Below, piece by piece: positions 60,474 to 64,000 of a stretch of DNA of 64,000 nt. Positions within the stretch are counted from its first letter, which is position 1, and each line of letters starts with the position of its first letter. Origin of the DNA: a bacterium (Candidatus Blackallbacteria) CG13_big_fil_rev_8_21_14_2_50_49_14 (lineage in GTDB: Bacteria > Cyanobacteriota > Sericytochromatia > UBA7694); NCBI GenBank assembly GCA_002783405.1, contig PFGG01000065.1:280851-344850 (forward strand), given 5' to 3'. A model generated the notes under the pieces. It was not told the origin of the DNA, searched no databases, and saw only the letters and a program-made list of their open reading frames with translations. The translations under genes and the position numbers were made by a program.

Positions 60474-61703
60474 TTAAATAAATTTCAGGGCTTTGATCGG
60501 CTGAATCCGAGCCGCCACCCAAGCAGGGTAGAGCGCCGCCAAAGCCACAATCAGCAGGGTCAAAACAATACTCGTGATGATCTGGGCTGGAGTGACGCTC
60601 AAATAAAAGATCTCGCCCAAGTTCATAATCGCAATCCCCTTGGAATAGGCTGAAAGGTTCAAGCCGTAAATATGAAAATAGCTCATGATCCCCGTGCTCA
60701 AAACACCGCCCAAAGCAATGCCCAGAGAGGTCATACCCAGGGCCTCAAACAGAATCAGCACAAAAATATGCCGGGGGGGCGTGCCCAAAGCTTTCATAAT
60801 GCCAAACTCCCTGAAGCGCTCAAAGACAATCACAAACAGGGTATTGATAATGCTGAAACAAATACCGATCAGCAAAATAAACACGATGATATAGACGGTG
60901 CCGGAAGAGGTTTCAATCAGTTGAGCCAGAGCGGGCAAAAGCTCTTTCCAGGTCAAAACCTCGTAATCCTGCGCATTCAAGCCACTCTTAATCTCTGTCT
61001 GCAAGACTTCAAGCGTTTCGGGCTGCCGGGCAATAATCGTAAACTCTGAAACCGCCGTTTTCATTTCAAACAGGTTTTGCGCAGCAGGCAGGGTAATAAA
61101 CACCATCGCCTTGTCAAAACTCGGAGAAGAGGTCTGAAAAAGACCTTTGACCCGAAACGCCCCGCCGCCAATTTCCTGGTGGAGGGTCTGGCCCATCAAG
61201 ACAATTTTGTCATTGAGGTGTACCTTGAGCTTTTTCGCCAGGGCTTTGCCCAAATAAACGGCATGGGCATCATCAGGGGCCAGGTATTGGCCTTCTACCA
61301 AGGATTTTTTGATCTGGGTAATTTCGGCTTCTTTTTCGGGATCAATGCCAATAATCAAAGCCCCCGCCGACGATTCAGAGCTGTTGATCATGCCTTGGTT
61401 TTTGATACGTTGGGTAAAAGCTTGGATCTCAGTGCTGTGTTCAGAGAGAATCCGCTCCACGGTTTGGGGCTTTTGGATCCGTTTTTTAATCACAGGATTA
61501 TCGGCAAAGCCCAACTGATGAATTTGAAGATGGCCGGTATGGGCCTGAATCGCATTTTCAACCGTCTGGCGCATATAGCCCTGCACGAAAGACAGACAGA
61601 AAATCGTGCCCACAAAACCAATCGCCACCACAATCGCCATGATCAGGGTGCGTCTGAAATTGCGGTAGAGATTGCGCCAGGAAATCTTGAATAAGGTATT
61701 CAT
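60474..61703 (-). CDS. FtsX/LolE-type ABC permease
   Basis: A 409-residue permease with one N-terminal membrane helix (LIMAIVVAIGFVGTIFCLSF), a periplasmic domain of about 220 residues, and three C-terminal helices, the layout of LolC/LolE/MacB. The coupling segment FERFREFGIMKALGTPPRHI is typical. ELEGQYL-like VEGQYLAPDDAHAVYLG in the periplasmic part fits the MacB-PCD domain. It is a paralog of the next upstream gene; together they probably form a heterodimer. It ends 13 bases before the ATPase gene. Confidence 0.9.
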   Translation of the reverse strand: MNTLFKISWRNLYRNFRRTLIMAIVVAIGFVGTIFCLSFVQGYMRQTVENAIQAHTGHLQIHQLGFADNPVIKKRIQKPQTVERILSEHSTEIQAFTQRIKNQGMINSSESSAGALIIGIDPEKEAEITQIKKSLVEGQYLAPDDAHAVYLGKALAKKLKVHLNDKIVLMGQTLHQEIGGGAFRVKGLFQTSSPSFDKAMVFITLPAAQNLFEMKTAVSEFTIIARQPETLEVLQTEIKSGLNAQDYEVLTWKELLPALAQLIETSSGTVYIIVFILLIGICFSIINTLFVIVFERFREFGIMKALGTPPRHIFVLILFEALGMTSLGIALGGVLSTGIMSYFHIYGLNLSAYSKGIAIMNLGEIFYLSVTPAQIITSIVLTLLIVALAALYPAWVAARIQPIKALKFI

Positions 61704-61714
61704 GCAGCACTCCT

Positions 61715-62998
61715 TTAAGTATGTTTTAAAGCGTCAAGCGGTTCAAGCCGCGCCGCTTTGATGGCCGGGTAAAGAGCTGCCAGCATCGAAAAAACTAAAA
61801 TCAGCAAACTGAAGACGACAAACATATAGGTTTGCGGATTGGCGGGCAATTGGGTCAGCGAGCTGATGCCCATATCCTCATACATTTCGGTCATCGAAGA
61901 AAGATCGATCGGGTGAAGCAAAAAATAATAGGAAATTGCCCCCCCACTCAGATTGCCAACAAGAATTCCCAAAAGCGTTAAAAACAGAGTCTCATACATC
62001 ACCAGTCCAAAAATCTGGCGGGGTGAAGTACCCAGTGCTTTTAAAACCCCAAACTCCTGAATACGCTCCATAATCGTCATAAACACGGTATTGAGAATGC
62101 CAAAGGCAATAATGATCATCATAATCAGCATCAGCAGACGGTTCCCGGCATTTTTAAAGGCCATGATGTCCACCAGTTCAGGGGCAATCTCATTCCAACC
62201 CAAAACCTCATAAAGCGCAGGATCTAATTTCTGTTTAAAGTCTGCCAGCACACCCGGAATATCCTGGGAAAGTGGCAAGCGCACACTGATCAGAGACACC
62301 TGTCCGTGCATCGAAAAGAGTTCATCGGCATCGGCCAAATGCATATAAAAACCATTGTCCAAATCGCCCTGCCCCGTATGGTAAACCCCCACAATCTGGT
62401 AAAGTTCACTGCCTGTGGAGCCATCGGCCCCTTGTACCATGGCGGCCAGCTGATCGCCTATTTTGGCTTCCAGTTTTTCAGCCAGCTTGTCTCCGATCAA
62501 AATCTCCTGTTGAGCCTGCGCACTGAGATAGCGGTTTTCAGGCGGTGGCTGGGGGTAAAGCCGGGGGTATTTTTCTGCCAGTTTTTGCGGCTTCATGATT
62601 TTTTGTTGAAAGGTGCTGATTTGGGCTTCTTTTTCTGGGTCTATCCCCACAATCACCGCAATATTGGTATTTTCACCCACACTCACCATGCCTCCCCCCA
62701 TAATCCGGGGAGTCCAGGTCTGCACCAGGGGTTCGGATTTGAGCAGATTCTCAAGCGCTGGCGTAATCGCAAAGGCCTCTGCCAAGGTTTGGTTTTCCTG
62801 GTAATCTTTGGCATGAATTTGCAGCGAGCCCAAATTGAGCTCAATCGCCCCTTTAAAAATCTGTTCCTGGGTGCCACTGACAATCGCCTCCAGAAAAATA
62901 CACAAAAACAAACCAAAACCAATCATGGTCAGGGTTAAAGCCGAACGGCGCCTGTTGCGCCAAATATTTCTCCAGGCAATCGCGATAAAGGTATTCAT
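61715..62998 (-). CDS. FtsX/LolC-type ABC permease
   Basis: A 427-residue permease with the same four-helix layout: N-terminal helix (ALTLTMIGFGLFLCIFLEAI), periplasmic MacB-PCD-like domain (about 45-275; IVGIDPEKEAQISTFQQK also occurs in similar form, IIGIDPEKEAEITQIKKS, in its paralog) and three C-terminal helices. The coupling motif MERIQEFGVLKALGTSPRQI is complete. The shared GIDPEKEA segment shows the two permeases arose by duplication. Its ATG overlaps the TetR stop by 4 bases. It is 11 bases upstream of the second permease. Confidence 0.9.
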   Translation of the reverse strand: MNTFIAIAWRNIWRNRRRSALTLTMIGFGLFLCIFLEAIVSGTQEQIFKGAIELNLGSLQIHAKDYQENQTLAEAFAITPALENLLKSEPLVQTWTPRIMGGGMVSVGENTNIAVIVGIDPEKEAQISTFQQKIMKPQKLAEKYPRLYPQPPPENRYLSAQAQQEILIGDKLAEKLEAKIGDQLAAMVQGADGSTGSELYQIVGVYHTGQGDLDNGFYMHLADADELFSMHGQVSLISVRLPLSQDIPGVLADFKQKLDPALYEVLGWNEIAPELVDIMAFKNAGNRLLMLIMMIIIAFGILNTVFMTIMERIQEFGVLKALGTSPRQIFGLVMYETLFLTLLGILVGNLSGGAISYYFLLHPIDLSSMTEMYEDMGISSLTQLPANPQTYMFVVFSLLILVFSMLAALYPAIKAARLEPLDALKHT

Positions 62999-63693
62999 GG
63001 CTGGGTTTCCTTTTCCTCTGAGAGAAAGAGTTCAAGTATGCGACGGTCAAAGATCTGAATCGAATCGACAGCAACCCCCAAAATACGCGCCACGGCATAT
63101 TCAAAGGCCTGTAATTTTTCCTGAATAATCGCCCTGTTCTCAGCTCTGTTTTCATCGTTTAAAAAATAGGGCATGAGTGCATCGCTCAAGTTCAAGTGCA
63201 GACTGCAGATCAATTCAGCAACGGCATGGGGCATGAGCGTATCAAAGCATTGCTCAGCAAGTCCCTGCGCAATAATGGTTTCATAGGCGGGCTGAATCAA
63301 GGCAATAGACTTCTGTTTCCATTTTTCACGGAAACGCAGATTGCTGTCGCTGTAAATGGCACGGGCCATCAAGAGCATGGTTTCTTTTTTTTCTACTTTT
63401 TTAAGCCCGGCTGCAAGAAAGAGCTGATTGAGTTTTTCCAAAGCATTGAGATCCTGCCGGGACACAATCGCGTAAACAGGCGCTAAAACCGCCTCGCTTT
63501 CACGATCAATCAATTTTTCTAAAAGTGCTTCTTTGGATTTGAAATAATGGTAAAACGTGCCCTTGGCAATTTCTACCGTGTCAATAATCGTTTGAATGGA
63601 GGTATCTTCATAGCCATTTTGCATAAACAGCACCAAGGCCGTGTCGAGAATCTGGTTCAAACGGGCATCATAGGGCTTGGGTTCTCGGGCCAT
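62995..63693 (-). CDS. TetR-family transcriptional regulator
   Basis: A 232-residue TetR-type repressor. The N-terminal DNA-binding domain is clear: ILDTALVLFMQNGYEDTSIQTI followed by VEIAKGTFYHYFKSKEALLE. The C-terminal part is a helical ligand-binding domain. ATG at 63693 is preferred over the GTG one codon before it. The gene heads the seven-gene operon tetR-permease-permease-ATPase-lolA-like-barrel-barrel; its stop overlaps the next start by 4 bases. A palindrome and a strong promoter directly upstream suggest autorepression of the whole operon, relieved by an unknown ligand, perhaps the exported lipid or an envelope-active compound. Confidence 0.92.
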   Translation of the reverse strand: MAREPKPYDARLNQILDTALVLFMQNGYEDTSIQTIIDTVEIAKGTFYHYFKSKEALLEKLIDRESEAVLAPVYAIVSRQDLNALEKLNQLFLAAGLKKVEKKETMLLMARAIYSDSNLRFREKWKQKSIALIQPAYETIIAQGLAEQCFDTLMPHAVAELICSLHLNLSDALMPYFLNDENRAENRAIIQEKLQAFEYAVARILGVAVDSIQIFDRRILELFLSEEKETQP

Positions 63694-63709
63694 CACAAAC
63701 GCACCTTTC

Positions 63710-63724
63710 GACCGACCGTCGGTC
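63710..63724. promoter_or_regulatory. TetR operator palindrome
   Basis: GACCGAC-C-GTCGGTC is a perfect palindrome with 7-base arms, 16 bases upstream of the tetR ATG and just downstream of the -10 element. The GACCGACnGTCGGTC type is common for TetR-family repressors. Confidence 0.85.
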
Positions 63725-63735
63725 AGTACGTTTTT

Positions 63736-63764
63736 ATCTTAACGGGAGTTCTGATTTTTGTCAA
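63736..63764 (-). promoter_or_regulatory. sigma-70-type promoter of the tetR operon
   Basis: On the minus strand a perfect TTGACA (63764-63759), a 17-base spacer and TAAGAT (63741-63736). The operator palindrome begins 11 bases after the -10, so a bound repressor would cover the transcription start. Confidence 0.82.
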
Positions 63765-64000
63765 TTTTGATTTTTTTCTATCACTTTTCGAACCTGTCCA
63801 TAAAATCACGGCGAGGGTCTGCCTGCTTTAGCTGGCAGGTAAGGCCTACAGTTCTTGAATGATCGCTTAGTTTTGGGTTGGATCGTTGAGAATTCCCATA
63901 TAGAGCGGTATATAGTGCTCCCCATTGTCAAGACAGCAAATCATGCAACTTTAACTCCCTGGTCTGAGGGTTCTGCAAAGTACACTTGATCTGGGGTCAA
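63765..64000. other. window edge, no gene seen
   Basis: No open frame with a ribosome site is visible. An imperfect hairpin built on CTGCC and GGCAG lies at about 63818-63837. The last bases (TTGAT to GTCAA, about 63987-64000) have a short inverted symmetry that may belong to a mobile element beyond the window; this cannot be decided here. Confidence 0.3.

Noticed and set aside
63900..64000. Insertion sequence end at the right edge
   Set aside because: Short symmetry only, no transposase frame, and the sequence stops at the window edge.
1..64000. tRNA, rRNA, riboswitch or CRISPR array
   Set aside because: No T-loop-like GGTTCGA-type element with matching stems, no conserved rRNA blocks and no regularly spaced repeats were found by eye; a dedicated scan could still find a weak case.

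Overview
The window reads as a chromosomal segment of a diderm, flagellated bacterium from the cyanobacterial line of descent, most likely one of its non-photosynthetic branches (Melainabacteria/Vampirovibrionia, Sericytochromatia, Blackallbacteria or similar). Four gene families point there: an LdpA-like iron-sulfur protein (circadian input in cyanobacteria), a Ycf45-type AAA ATPase, a DUF3370 lipoprotein, and the long cyanobacterial-type sugar nucleotidyltransferase/phosphomannomutase-like fusion. Flagellar hook-associated genes argue against an ordinary cyanobacterium, and no photosynthesis gene is visible, although 64 kb cannot exclude them. Lipoproteins, beta-barrel candidates and Lol-like genes show an outer membrane. 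The placement is an inference from families recognised by eye.

Layout. 0-9 kb is an accessory-looking, AT-rich stretch with all genes on the minus strand: a P-loop kinase, an EVE-domain protein, a YfbK-type VWA protein, several unknown proteins, a HEAT-repeat-like exported protein and two diverged paralogous exported proteins. From 9 kb the composition changes to the GC-richer backbone: a CoA-disulfide-reductase-like flavoprotein, then a minus-strand group tmk, ycf45-like, ldpA-like, dcd, followed by a Phd/VapC module leading into a beta-propeller lipoprotein, DUF3370, BatA-like VWA protein, thymidine kinase, a beta-barrel protein and a DUF389 membrane protein. 23-28.2 kb is the late flagellar operon flgM-flgN-flgK-flgL behind a near-consensus sigma-28 promoter; FlgL is about three times normal size because of five hook-IN repeats. 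28-35 kb holds an NTF2-like protein, an AT-richer 629-residue unknown protein, an SDR/LysR divergent pair, DUF309, a lipoprotein and an RluD-type pseudouridine synthase.

35-43.4 kb has a 1015-residue HEVGH metallopeptidase candidate, an O-antigen-ligase-like protein, an incomplete sugar ABC importer (binding protein and one permease) and an unknown protein. 43.4-47 kb carries an RfaE2-like nucleotidyltransferase, small unknowns, a TPR protein and TrmB. 47-52.5 kb encodes a hybrid histidine kinase translationally coupled to a CheB-CheR-PAS fusion. 52.7-57 kb has the ManC-like fusion followed by tadB and tadC. 57-63.7 kb is one long minus-strand operon headed by a TetR regulator with a clear promoter and palindromic operator: two FtsX-type permeases, an ATPase, a LolA-like protein and two outer-membrane barrel candidates, which together look like a dedicated envelope lipid or lipoprotein export route.

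The genome is compact: three convergent gene pairs share one palindromic TTAA as both stop codons. No tRNA, rRNA, CRISPR array or intact insertion sequence was seen.
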